A program made the position numbers and the translations under genes. The notes below the pieces were generated by a model. The model was not told where the DNA came from, did not search any database, and worked only from the letters and a program-made list of their open reading frames with translations. From assembly GCA_000934385.1 (NCBI GenBank), contig KN880716.1, positions 1 through 29,606 of the forward strand: a stretch of 29,606 bases of DNA, written 5' to 3'. Origin of the DNA: Cylindrobasidium torrendii FP15055 ss-10. Lineage: Eukaryota; Basidiomycota; Agaricomycetes; Agaricales; Physalacriaceae. This document shows, piece after piece, positions 1-9,200 of the stretch; the stretch's first letter is position 1; each line of letters starts with the position of its first letter.

Positions 1-59
1 GAGAGAGAGAGAGGTCGATCATTCTCGGGAGTTGACTGCCGGGATCCTCATGCGGCTTC

Positions 60-84
60 CGGAGCGATGTCCGGTCACATGATT
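60..84 (+). promoter_or_regulatory. 25-nt promoter block shared with gene I, containing CGG-N8-CCG
   Basis: Positions 60-84 are identical to the reverse complement of 27846-27870. Each copy lies about 120-150 nt upstream of its start codon (212 and 27725). The block contains CGG at 60-62 and CCG at 71-73. Spaced CGG/CCG pairs are the general binding pattern of fungal Zn2Cys6 factors. That it is a binding site is inference. Confidence 0.4.
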
Positions 85-211
85 GGACCTTTTTGATCGC
101 GGTCGGACGGCTTAAGTATCACTCGGCACCGAGCAGACTCTTGCCACCGACCACCACCATCGCTATAGCCACTTTTGAATACCTCTTCTGATCCCCCCAC
201 TCTCTTCGGCC

Positions 212-2560
212 ATGCCTCTGCCAGAGACGCCATCCAATGTTGAGGCCGCCCTGTCACGCAAGGACCGCAAGGCAAGGCATGCACCGAAGACGTACAAGAC
301 TCCCAGCTCGCACTTTGAAGATGACAAGGACCCTGACAACACGCCTATGACACTTCAACACCCGTATTACAAAGATGTCGGCCTTGGCAATCTTTTTCAA
401 CGAGTCCAACAGCGGCACAAAGAGGTCTACGGCAAACTTCCATCGCACGACCTTATTACAGGAAGAATAATTTATGACGGAGAAAACTCTCAGCTCAGCC
501 ACATAGCTCATCAGCAAATATTGTTTCTGGATTTTTTTCGATTCAGTGAAGTCATTGGGGTGAAATACCTGAATCCGCATAGCACAGGGAATGTCCTAGA
601 ATGTACGCCGTTATCTGACTGTTTGAGTTTTGCTGAGTATATATTAGCGCTCATTGACACGCACAACCTCTACAATCAATTGCGCTACATTCTGCTACCC
701 CTTCAGGATAAGCTGGAGCAATTCGAAGTGTTCGTCAAGGAGAATTTGAAATTGATTAAAGACGGGAAGCGTCCCAAGAGCATATTCGATATGGAGGTAT
801 ATTCTCACGTAATGTGGTTTGGATCTGAGCTAAGCTTTCTCAAGGGATTCGAAAAAACAGCCCTCTCGGATTACGACTTTGTTTGCCTGAAACAAAAGAC
901 ACCTTTGCATGTCATGCGACAAGTGGACGGTTCTCTGATTTTGGACCAGATCGCAGACCCAGGCCGTCAGATTCCAATGCCCGCCCACGGATACAGGGTT
1001 CACGGGCTCCCAACATATTTTGCGTATGCATTTTTGGGGTCCGCATATGCATTAGACTCTCATGATCGGTCTGACGACGCGGAGCTGGTTCAAAAGACGT
1101 TGTCTAAATCCCAGAAAGTCCAATCGGGTCTCGTCAACGACATTGCTAGCAAAATGAACCTTTTCAAGCCTATGACCGCTGAAGAGCATGACAGGTTGTT
1201 AGCCGCTGGATTTGCCCCAAGAGATATCGAACTGTTTGACAAATTAACTTGGGGAGAGGCCATGTATCGCATTGATGGTGACTGTAAGATTGAGGTTAAG
1301 TTTGACCCCAACCTGTGGAAGCTGGCGCTGCAACCAGGTTCGCCGACGCAGAGCAACTCTTCTGAGCTGGACACCTCTTTCGAGCAGGAAACCTCTATCG
1401 AGCAGCAAGAACACCCCGCGGAGCAGTGGGGTATCACTCGTGACCAGAAAAGGCGTCGCAAGTTGAAGAAGCCTGAGAAGTGGCGGTTCACGCCTAAAGC
1501 GACGCTCAAGCAGAAGAAGGACCGACGCAAGGAGAGAGAGAAAGAGAAAGAGAAAGAGCGCGCTGAGGCGGCAAATGAAGAATCTCACACACAACCCGAG
1601 ACTCCTACGCCTTTTGACGACACCCCGTCGCGGCCTCCTGTTCGGAAGCGCCAGCTTGGCCCGTCGCAAGATCCAGATGACCCATTCTACGATGGTGAAG
1701 CTGAGGTCGACTCGAGACCCCCCAAGAAGACGCGACTCACTCAGGACACACCAATTCGCCCTTTGCGTTCTCGCCCTCCGCCAGCTTCGAAGGCATTCCC
1801 ATCTGCAAAGAGCCGCTCGACTCGTACTCGGCGCGCCTTGCCTGCCACAATGCAGGAGCCACAGCTCCCTCCTTCTCTGCCCACTGCTGGTCCTGGACCA
1901 ATTCCAGCTACAGGTTCGACCCGTACGCGTGTGACTCTCCCTGCTGCAATGCAAGAGCCTCTCTCTCAACCCGGTGATCCTGGACCAGTCCCAGCCGCAA
2001 AGAGCCATTCGACCCGTACTCGGCGCACATTACCTGCTGCAATGCAGGAGCCACAGCGACCTCCCACTCAACCTGTTCAAGTTGATCCTGGACCAGATGC
2101 AGCCGCAAGGAGCCATTCGACTCGTGCACGGCGCATATTTCCTGCGGCGATGCAGGAACCACAGCCACATCCCGTTGCCGACTCCGGACCCATTCCGGCG
2201 GCAGGTTCGACCCAGACTCGGCGCACGCTCCCTGCTGCTATGCAGGAGCCACAACCCCCTCCCTCTCGGCCCATCGCCGGTCCTGGACCACGTACTGCGG
2301 CCAACCAGCGCCGCAACGCTCAGACAGAACAGCACACTCTGGCAGGCCCGGTACCCCCTGGGATGGCTGGTGATTTCCATTTCTCAGTCGAAAAGGCCTC
2401 TCAAAGCAGGCTCACCGAGTCGACATTCGCATCGCGTGCTCGCGCTCGTACTCCAGCTGAGAACCAACCTTCTCGGACGTCTGGTCCCGCTCCATTCAAG
2501 CGCAACAGTGCCAAAGCCAAGGACGTTGACAAGGACAAGGACAAGTCTACCCGTCGGTAG
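212..2560 (+). CDS. Gene A: repeat-bearing, probably nuclear protein of unknown function
   Basis: I do not recognise the family. The 2,349-nt stretch is open throughout, but the protein is more likely 751 aa after removal of two stop-free introns, 603-647 (45 nt) and 797-844 (48 nt). The same two positions and phases are introns in paralogue I. The N-terminal ~350 residues look globular (for example HSTGNVLE before the first intron). A charged Lys/Arg/Glu coiled-coil-like segment follows (KKDRRKEREKEKEKERAE). Then come NLS-like clusters (PVRKRQ, PPKKTRLT) and five copies of a ~25-40-residue Pro/Arg repeat centred on TRTRRTLPAAMQEPQ. The C-terminus is a basic/acidic tail ending in KDKDKSTRR. 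The start ATG matches the paralogue (MPLPETPSN versus MSLPETPSN). A nuclear location is inferred from composition only. Confidence 0.8.
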   Translation: MPLPETPSNVEAALSRKDRKARHAPKTYKTPSSHFEDDKDPDNTPMTLQHPYYKDVGLGNLFQRVQQRHKEVYGKLPSHDLITGRIIYDGENSQLSHIAHQQILFLDFFRFSEVIGVKYLNPHSTGNVLECTPLSDCLSFAEYILALIDTHNLYNQLRYILLPLQDKLEQFEVFVKENLKLIKDGKRPKSIFDMEVYSHVMWFGSELSFLKGFEKTALSDYDFVCLKQKTPLHVMRQVDGSLILDQIADPGRQIPMPAHGYRVHGLPTYFAYAFLGSAYALDSHDRSDDAELVQKTLSKSQKVQSGLVNDIASKMNLFKPMTAEEHDRLLAAGFAPRDIELFDKLTWGEAMYRIDGDCKIEVKFDPNLWKLALQPGSPTQSNSSELDTSFEQETSIEQQEHPAEQWGITRDQKRRRKLKKPEKWRFTPKATLKQKKDRRKEREKEKEKERAEAANEESHTQPETPTPFDDTPSRPPVRKRQLGPSQDPDDPFYDGEAEVDSRPPKKTRLTQDTPIRPLRSRPPPASKAFPSAKSRSTRTRRALPATMQEPQLPPSLPTAGPGPIPATGSTRTRVTLPAAMQEPLSQPGDPGPVPAAKSHSTRTRRTLPAAMQEPQRPPTQPVQVDPGPDAAARSHSTRARRIFPAAMQEPQPHPVADSGPIPAAGSTQTRRTLPAAMQEPQPPPSRPIAGPGPRTAANQRRNAQTEQHTLAGPVPPGMAGDFHFSVEKASQSRLTESTFASRARARTPAENQPSRTSGPAPFKRNSAKAKDVDKDKDKSTRR
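603..647 (+). other. Stop-free intron 1 of gene A
   Basis: This stretch starts with gtacgc, ends with attag, is 45 nt long and contains no stop in frame. Removing it gives NVLES-LIDTHN, which aligns with NVLES-LVENHN made by splicing gene I at 27284-27331. The retained peptides of the two genes do not resemble each other, so splicing is the better model. Confidence 0.75.
797..844 (+). other. Stop-free intron 2 of gene A
   Basis: This stretch runs from gtatat to ctcaag, is 48 nt long and is open in frame. Splicing yields IFDME-GFEK, which aligns with IFDVE-GFSK in gene I, where the equivalent intron (27086-27134, 49 nt) cannot be read through. Confidence 0.75.
1795..2300 (+). repeat. Coding tandem repeats of gene A (five MQEP units)
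   Basis: Five imperfect units of roughly 80-115 nt each encode a variant of STRTRRTLPAAMQEPQ followed by a Pro-rich linker ending in PGP. The paralogue I has only three such units, so the copy number has changed since the duplication. Confidence 0.8.
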
Positions 2561-3075
2561 ATGCTCTGACCCAATATTTCGCATTCAACTTTACGCATTA
2601 CTCTTCACTCGCCTCAGGGCAACGCCCATAACATTCATTTACCTCTTTCTCATTTTACGACACATTTGTACTCGTTACACACTCATTTAGGATTGGATCT
2701 CTCCTCACATACTCATACACACACTCATTGTCATCATTTTCTTCTCGCTGTATTCATTCCGAGGTTTATTTACCAAGCGTGCTAGACGCTATCATATTTA
2801 CCTGATCATGACTGTAACGACCTGCTACGTATGTACCTTAAAGCCGTGCCCTCGTCCTTTCGAGGGTGCATTAAATCTGTGTGCGTCCCAGAAACGTTGT
2901 GAACTCGTAACCAATTAAGAGGCAAGGTATGCCGGATTTGATTAATCCAATGAGTATCGTATCACAACGTAGATGTACACGGCATAGACCAGAATTTGGG
3001 CGGGTGAGAATAAATTTCCTAGACCTGCATACTGTAGTAAGATTATAGCCATGGCGACAACGCCAACAACGGTGA
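2561..3075. other. Intergenic: 3' UTR of gene A
   Basis: No gene is supported here. The first ~325 nt are pyrimidine-rich 3' UTR, strongly similar to the reverse complement of 25140-25405 downstream of gene I. Genes A and B converge on this stretch. Confidence 0.6.
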
Positions 3076-4629
3076 TTAGGGAGTTGACTTCTTCAAACCA
3101 GTAGGACGTCCGATGTGAATCTCCACCCAGCCTTTCTTGGGATAAATTTTACCTGAGTTCTTTGGGTCCCCCTTGTATAGCTGCGTGCGCTCGACCCAAG
3201 GCGCCCACCGAGAATGCCTCTCTCGCATCGCGTCTAGTGCCGCAAAGATAGCAAAGTAATCCTTGCTACCAATGTCCACCAGGACCCTCCGCAGACACGG
3301 CAGACTCTTGAAAACAATCTTCCACCACTTCCTCGGCATGTCCAAAGATGATTTCTCGTCAGGACCATAATAAGATGGTATCCGCGCGTCAATGACCTCC
3401 ACGTCCTTGAACACACTCCGGAAGATGCGTCTGGTCATTTGATTCCGATAGTATGTGTGCGACGGTCTGAACCCCAGCACGAGAGACGCCCCGCCGCAAC
3501 GGTGCCAGTACTCGACGCCTATGGGCTCTGAGGGAAATGCACGCAGGAAGACGTGCTGGGAACCCCCTTCGCCCTCAGCACGCTTCGACACGGAGACTTT
3601 GAGCCATTTACAGACAGGCATGGCGAATCGTTGGCTTTCAATTAAAGGCCAGAGGACGTGCTGCGAGAAACGCGTTGCTGGCAGTGGAAGGGCCTCGGCG
3701 AGTGTGAGTTCAAGGCTCTTGAAGCGAGGTGCAACAATGTTCCCAAGGAGCAACTGGGTGCTGTAGCAGTCGGCACACAGGCTAAGGGTCTGCAGGTGGA
3801 GAAGTGGAAGAGTTGGGATATTGTCGAGCAGTGCGGATCCTTCGCGCAATGAGATACCGCATCTGATGGTTAAGTGGACCAGGTTGGGCATGTTTCGGAG
3901 GGCTTCGAGGTGCTCCTCATCCAGCGGTTGGTTTGTGCTGATCTTGAATGACTGCAATGATGGGAGAGGTGCGGGTAGATGAAAAGGTATCGGGGTGTAG
4001 AAGAGTGAGACATCTTGAAGGGATTGGCATGTGAAGATAGAGCTCAGCTGGTCTGCCATTTCGATGATGTCGAAACGTTCCGGTTCGAGACACCGAATTG
4101 AAAGGCGTTGCAACCTTCCCATTTGAGATGGTGTGAACAGAGGCAAGGCCTTCACGATGAAGTCGAGCGGGCTATCGCGGAACTCGAGTGACTGGATGCG
4201 GGGAAGGAGGTTCTGGAATTGAGGTTTGACTAGAGCGTGCATTTCGTCGCCCTCATGAGAGACATGAAGAGGCCGTGTGCCAGCGCGTTCGGCCGCAAGA
4301 AAGAAGTTCTCCAGGTCTTCTTCCAGATGTGCTTCGGCGCTGCAGTCGCAGACAACGTTACTCTGCAGGCACATCCAAAGCATAGGTTCGCGTACGACAA
4401 GATAGTTCCACCGTTTGCAGACGCTCATGATGTATTCTCGCTGGAGGCGGTCTGTTACTAGTGTCGAGTAGACAGTGGTTTCCAGGCAGGATAGGCGGAA
4501 TATCATCGTCAATATCTCGTTTGGGAGTGCGTCGATATGCACGGTGGAGTTCAGAGGTTCGACCTTGCGAAGCGATGTCGCCATCCAGGCATTGAGGCTG
4601 CGCATTCTGCATAAATCTGAGTTCCTCAC
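3076..4629 (-). CDS. Gene B: F-box protein
   Basis: This is an intronless 517-aa model. Residues ~32-75 read HIDALPNEILTMIFRLSC and continue to VCKRWNYLVVREPMLW. That is the F-box pattern (LPxEIL, then a Cys-x-x-W region), which in known family members docks on Skp1 of SCF ubiquitin ligases. The rest is Leu-rich with irregular LRR-like strands (for example LQSLEFRDSPL and LVHLTIRCGISL), presumably the substrate-binding part. Agaric genomes carry large families of such genes, and the substrate cannot be told. The start is uncertain: Met9 or Met17 would also keep the F-box, and an acceptor-like ccacag just upstream leaves room for a short extra 5' exon. Confidence 0.85.
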   Translation of the reverse strand: MRNSDLCRMRSLNAWMATSLRKVEPLNSTVHIDALPNEILTMIFRLSCLETTVYSTLVTDRLQREYIMSVCKRWNYLVVREPMLWMCLQSNVVCDCSAEAHLEEDLENFFLAAERAGTRPLHVSHEGDEMHALVKPQFQNLLPRIQSLEFRDSPLDFIVKALPLFTPSQMGRLQRLSIRCLEPERFDIIEMADQLSSIFTCQSLQDVSLFYTPIPFHLPAPLPSLQSFKISTNQPLDEEHLEALRNMPNLVHLTIRCGISLREGSALLDNIPTLPLLHLQTLSLCADCYSTQLLLGNIVAPRFKSLELTLAEALPLPATRFSQHVLWPLIESQRFAMPVCKWLKVSVSKRAEGEGGSQHVFLRAFPSEPIGVEYWHRCGGASLVLGFRPSHTYYRNQMTRRIFRSVFKDVEVIDARIPSYYGPDEKSSLDMPRKWWKIVFKSLPCLRRVLVDIGSKDYFAIFAALDAMRERHSRWAPWVERTQLYKGDPKNSGKIYPKKGWVEIHIGRPTGLKKSTP

Positions 4630-5252
4630 TGTGGATAGTTAGCATGGCTGCCTTTTAGTAGCTGTAATGGACTGACTGGCTAGCTGAACTCAAGTGAGAC
4701 GTCGGTTATGGTCACAAAGAGCCTTCCGAAAGGGGCTTTTAGCAATCATCGGCCAGATGCCGCCGGCAATGAGATGATGTCGGCGAGTCAGGGCCGATGC
4801 CCCGGATTTGACTTGAACTCGAATCTGAGGGAGCTTTGACCAGTAGCACTTCTTGATCCTCTGGGCGGATTTTGACGCTGGCAAAGATCTATGCCTTGAT
4901 TAAATCTTCTGCACTGATCCAGAGACTACCCAGTGGCATGCGCAACAAAGACCTGTACGTAACAAAGACCACTTCGTCTGCCACTGACAACGATTCCATA
5001 ATGGATGGCCCGTTTTCTGCGTGCGGATCGCATACACGGTCTCCCATTGTCAAGTGCCACTCGGACATAACACCTTCGGTATCACTCTGGTCTATTGTTA
5101 ACAAAGGGTGTTGGACCATGATTGTCGATATAAAATGGCCAGCGACGGCCATTGTAATTTCTTCTGTCTCTTAGCACAGAGGCCGATTCCACCCAGGTAT
5201 ATATCAGGGACGACTGGCACGTCTTTTTCAATCTCTTTCTTGTTTCTTTACC
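4630..5252. other. Intergenic between divergent genes B and C
   Basis: No coding region with recognisable composition or splice pattern was seen. The stretch must hold the promoters of B (leftward) and C (rightward). The only motifs noted are AT-rich TATA-like sites near gene C. Confidence 0.5.
5129..5135 (+). promoter_or_regulatory. TATA-like box upstream of gene C
   Basis: TATAAAA lies 118 nt upstream of the gene C start. A second AT-rich site, TATATAT at 5198-5204, is only about 50 nt upstream. The transcription start is unknown, so which site is used is open. Confidence 0.35.
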
Positions 5253-5970
5253 ATGCCGTCCCGTCTTCCTGTCTCGACCATCTGCGTTGGCGCACCGTCC
5301 TGGAAAATGTCCAATCCATTCAAACACCAATCCGCACCGCCCAAAATCTATCGTGTCTCCCGCCCACGTGTATGCCGCGTCCGAAGGACAACAAAATGGT
5401 CGAAGAAGACGAAAGATGCGCTGAGCAGCTTGACGGTCCGCTGTGTCTGCGGCGGAGACACTTCTGGGGATTGCTCAGACGCTGAGGGCACGGACATGTC
5501 GGTGTCGGATTTCAGCAACACAGTCATGTCGACCATGACTGGTTCGCGTTTGTCACAGACGTCAACCTCCCTTAGTGGACACGTCAAGGCTAAGGTAGAC
5601 CATTATTTATGCTGGCGCATTCTGTTCTCATTCCTTTAGGCAAAGATCCCGCGGAGATGGTCTCGTTCTAATCGCTATATCATTTCCCCAGACGAACTTG
5701 CTAAACTTGCTGATGTCCTCACGCCTCCAAAACCCGTCCCGGTCGCCGCTAATTCAGATCTTGCGGGTGTGGAAGAAAAAGAAGAGCCACGCACTCGCTG
5801 CGCAACGCCAGACCGGACGTCTTGGTCTCTCGATGCCTATATACGTCCCTTGTCACCTCCACCTCGTCGCAAGAGGCGCGTGGCTTCACCTACCGTTCTC
5901 TCTGATACAGAGGTAAGAGATCAGTTGTGAATGTACTCCGTTAGAGATGCTGATATATGTCAAGGAATAA
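5253..5970 (+). CDS. Gene C: small basic hypothetical protein
   Basis: The family is not recognised. The model is join(5253..5594, 5640..5912, 5965..5970) and encodes 206 aa. Intron 1 (45 nt) ends in cctttag. Intron 2 (52 nt, donor gtaaga, branch CTGAT, acceptor tcaag) leaves a last exon of only two codons, GAA TAA. If intron 2 is retained, the protein ends at 5930 with four different residues. The N-terminal third is Arg/Lys-rich, the middle is Ser/Thr-rich, and the C-terminal part has a Pro-rich stretch followed by PPPRRKRRV, an NLS-like cluster. No transmembrane segment or signal peptide is visible. Support is the coding continuity across two good introns. Confidence 0.6.
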
Positions 5971-6160
5971 TGCAAGATGGACTGCTAGCTTTCCGCCATG
6001 ACTTCACGATCTTTTCACAGCCATTATGGACTATTCCCATTGCTTATCATTTCCTGTTGATGGCTGCCATTACGGAGCCTTGTTCCTGGAGTACTGTACT
6101 TTATAGTGCACAGTAGCAAATATCTCAAATTACAATGAGTTCTCTAATTCCAATGAAAGT

Positions 6161-6202
6161 CGCGTCGCGTTCGATCCATACTAACTGCGACGCGTGACGT
6201 CA
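6161..6202 (+). promoter_or_regulatory. MCB-like and CRE-like sites upstream of HRQ1
   Basis: Two CGCGT cores at 6161-6170 are ACGCG on the other strand. A perfect ACGCGT at 6190-6195 overlaps a perfect palindromic TGACGTCA at 6195-6202. The start codon is at 6257. ACGCGT is the MluI cell-cycle box bound by MBF in yeasts, which drives replication and repair genes, and TGACGTCA is the bZIP CRE site. Function here is inferred from motif and position. Confidence 0.5.
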
Positions 6203-6256
6203 AGGGCTCGGGACCGATCATGATGACCGCGCTTTGTCTCTGACCATCCATGAGCA

Positions 6257-9200
6257 ATGTCGTCCGCTAACGGGAAACGGGCGAGAACGGCGCAAGGCGA
6301 GCCACCGCCAAAAAAGCGCAAGACGACCAGCAAGAATTCAACCAAGGCGCTCCCAGAATGGCCGGAGTATTTCAACGATGTCTGTAATTCGTCGAGACTC
6401 AACTCCCCGTTGTTGATCAGCCCACTCGCGACAGCTTTACAAGGTATGGCATACGCTCTGAATTGGATTTGAGAACCGAGTTTTCCAGGTCTTCAAGGTA
6501 CTATCCGACTCTGCCTCTTCGTTAATGGTGCTTTAACCTTCGTAGGCGCTCAATACCGTCCTGGCCTTCGTAACGGCGCGCCGTAACCTGGCTGTTACAT
6601 TCGCAACAATACGAAACTCAGTTGAGAAGATCATCAAGCGGTGTGGCTTCCGTGTCTTGAGGTGAACCATTGTACTGATTGCACTTGCCTAGTCCGCTAG
6701 ACCTGGCCAGGGTTGCCGAGCTCAAGTACATCTCTATTACAACCAAAGCCCGCCGACAACTAACGGGAATCATCGATAGAGCTCTTCTTTCGGACATGAT
6801 CAATTTCACCTATATTCCTCAGCACGCACATCTTGTGAACGATACACGACTTGCCCCAGATTCTGAAGACGAGGAGCATGTCTTGATTTTGGACTTCAGG
6901 GACGACTGGACAGGAGAGTCTACAAGCAGCAACGCAACATCGTATGCGACCAGTATCTTACATCCCACATATTCACCCTATTATAGGTTGCATCTCGCTC
7001 CAGTACGTTCAGTCGCCTCGACCAAAAAGCTCATCGACAAACGCGACAAGAGATTTGTGGATGCTGTCAATAAGTGCATATGCCTCTCGCTGATCAGCGC
7101 GACCGACTGATCTCGAGACAGCCTCCTTGCCGCATGCGGCGAGAACGGTACAGATGCAGTTGCAATCCTTCAAACAGCTGCGCATGACCACGTCCCTGTG
7201 AATCCTACCCATACCAAAGTCGAGCAAGAGCCTGTACGACCAGTTCCAGAACCTGAGGACCGCCCAGCTATCGAGGACGTGCTCAACGACTTGGAGAAGC
7301 AGACTTGGTACCATAACCAAATAAGCACAGAACGTCTCTTTGAAGCCAAAGAGGGCACGCACGGTACGTTTGCCCGTCTCGCAGCCCCAAGGAGACACAT
7401 TCTCAATCAACAATTAGACCTAGTCGTAGATCCACCTCTTCCTGAGGCTGTAAATACGGCGTTCAAGAAAGCGCGGAACATTGGGTCTTTCTATTCTCAC
7501 CAGGTCGCTGCCATCAATGCACTGGCTCAAGGCAAGGATGTCATCGTGTCCACAAGTACTGCATCCGGGAAGAGTGTTATCTATCAGGCTCCTCTACTGC
7601 GCTTCCTACATGCAGACCCGTCAGCGACAGCCATTTTCGTGTATCCTACCAAAGTGAAGCGTTCTTTATTGTGACTCGAGTTGCAAGCTGATGACCAAAA
7701 GGCCCTAGCTCAAGACCAACGAGGAGCGTTCCAGGAGCTCATTCATGCGTGCCCAGGACTTGGGCATGTCCAAGTAGCGACATACGATGGCGACACTCCA
7801 ATGGAATTGCGCAAAGGTAATTCCAAGTCATTCCGCCTGATGTGTGCGGCTGACATTCCAAAGGCATCCGGGAGAATGCATCGGTCATCCTCACAAACTT
7901 TGTATGATTGATTTCTACAATATCACGGCGTATACCTAATGAACTCTTGTAGGACATGATTCACATGTCAATGCTCCCGCAAGAAGAATCCTGGAGGCAA
8001 TTTCTGAAGCGGCTGAAGGTCGGGTTGACTATAGCTCTCGGTGTGTGTCGAACTGACTTGTTTCAGCTTTTTGTCGTGGACGAGCTACACTACTACACCG
8101 GTTTACTTGGGACGTTCGTTATACTCATGTATGGCGTCGCGAGTGAGCTGGCTAATTGACCATCAGTCACGTCGCCTACATATTGCGTCGCTTCAGAAGA
8201 ATCTGTGCCGCGATAGGGAGTACGCTACCTCCAAGAGAATTGATGGCCCACTGACTTGGAGCAGACAAACTCCCACGCTTTGTGTCGTGCAGTGCAACTA
8301 TCTCGAACCCCCTGCAGTACATGTCGATGCTTTTCGGCCTTCCCACGGACGGTATCACGGCAGTGACAGAGGATGGTGCGCCCCGAGGAGAGCGCCATTT
8401 CGTCGTCTGGCAAACTTCAGAAGACCCCGACAATCCCGCCTCGCATCCGGATGACAAGCCTTTGGATCAAGCCGCACTATTGATGATTCATCTGATGAAG
8501 AATGGCGTCCGCACCATCCTATTCTGCAAATACCGTAAAGTCTGTGAACTGGCCATGAAGAGAGTACGCCTCAGGCTAGCCGATATCGGCCGTTTGGACA
8601 TATTGGACAGAGTCAAGTCGTATCGCGGAGGTAGCTTCTTGCCCTGTACATGTATGGATTTGTTCGAGCTGACTTGACGAAGGATACTCTGCGGAGGACA
8701 GACGGACCATAGAGCAAGAAGCATTTAGCGGGAAGCTACTGGGAATTATAGCGACCAATGCCCTTGAGTTGGGTGTCGACATTGGCGCCCTCGACGCGGT
8801 CATGATGCTTGGGTTTCCATATTCGCTTGCGAGTCTTGTTTGTAGTCAACTTGTTGCATCACCTACCTCTCACACCGTGGTCTACATAGAGGCAGCAAAG
8901 TGGTCGTGCCGGCCGTCGCGCCAGGGATTCGCTCGCCATTCTCATGGCCGAGTCTGTTCCCATAGACCAACATTTCGTCAAGAATCCGGACGAATTGTGG
9001 GAGAAGGATCCCGAAGACTTGGTGATCGACTTGGAGAGCAACATAACATTGGAGGGTGCGCATTCCCAGCGACGTCCTTTCGTTCATGGCTCATGTCTGG
9101 TAGCTCACCTCCAATGTGCGGCAAATGAAATGCCCATCTCGGTTCGCGACACCATCTACTTTGGCTCCCAGCTGGAGAGCGTATGCAAGAGTAGACTTAC

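Larger units (their letters stand above)
1..2890 (+). repeat. Left arm of an inverted gene duplication (copy with gene A)
   Basis: The arm contains the gene A promoter, coding region and 3' UTR. It matches the right arm in reverse complement at several places: around 12-40, at 60-84, through the coding exons, at about 2618-2740, and at about 2776-2886. The left edge may lie beyond the window. A GA dinucleotide run sits at 1-14. Confidence 0.8.

Noticed and set aside
1244..2008. 254-aa minus-strand frame opposite gene A
   Set aside because: It is a shadow of the repetitive Arg/Pro-rich coding region. Its low-complexity Leu/Arg composition mirrors the repeats.
4872..5174. 100-aa and 87-aa opposing frames between genes B and C
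   Set aside because: They overlap on opposite strands, have no conserved motif and no splice continuation, and fit promoter sequence better.
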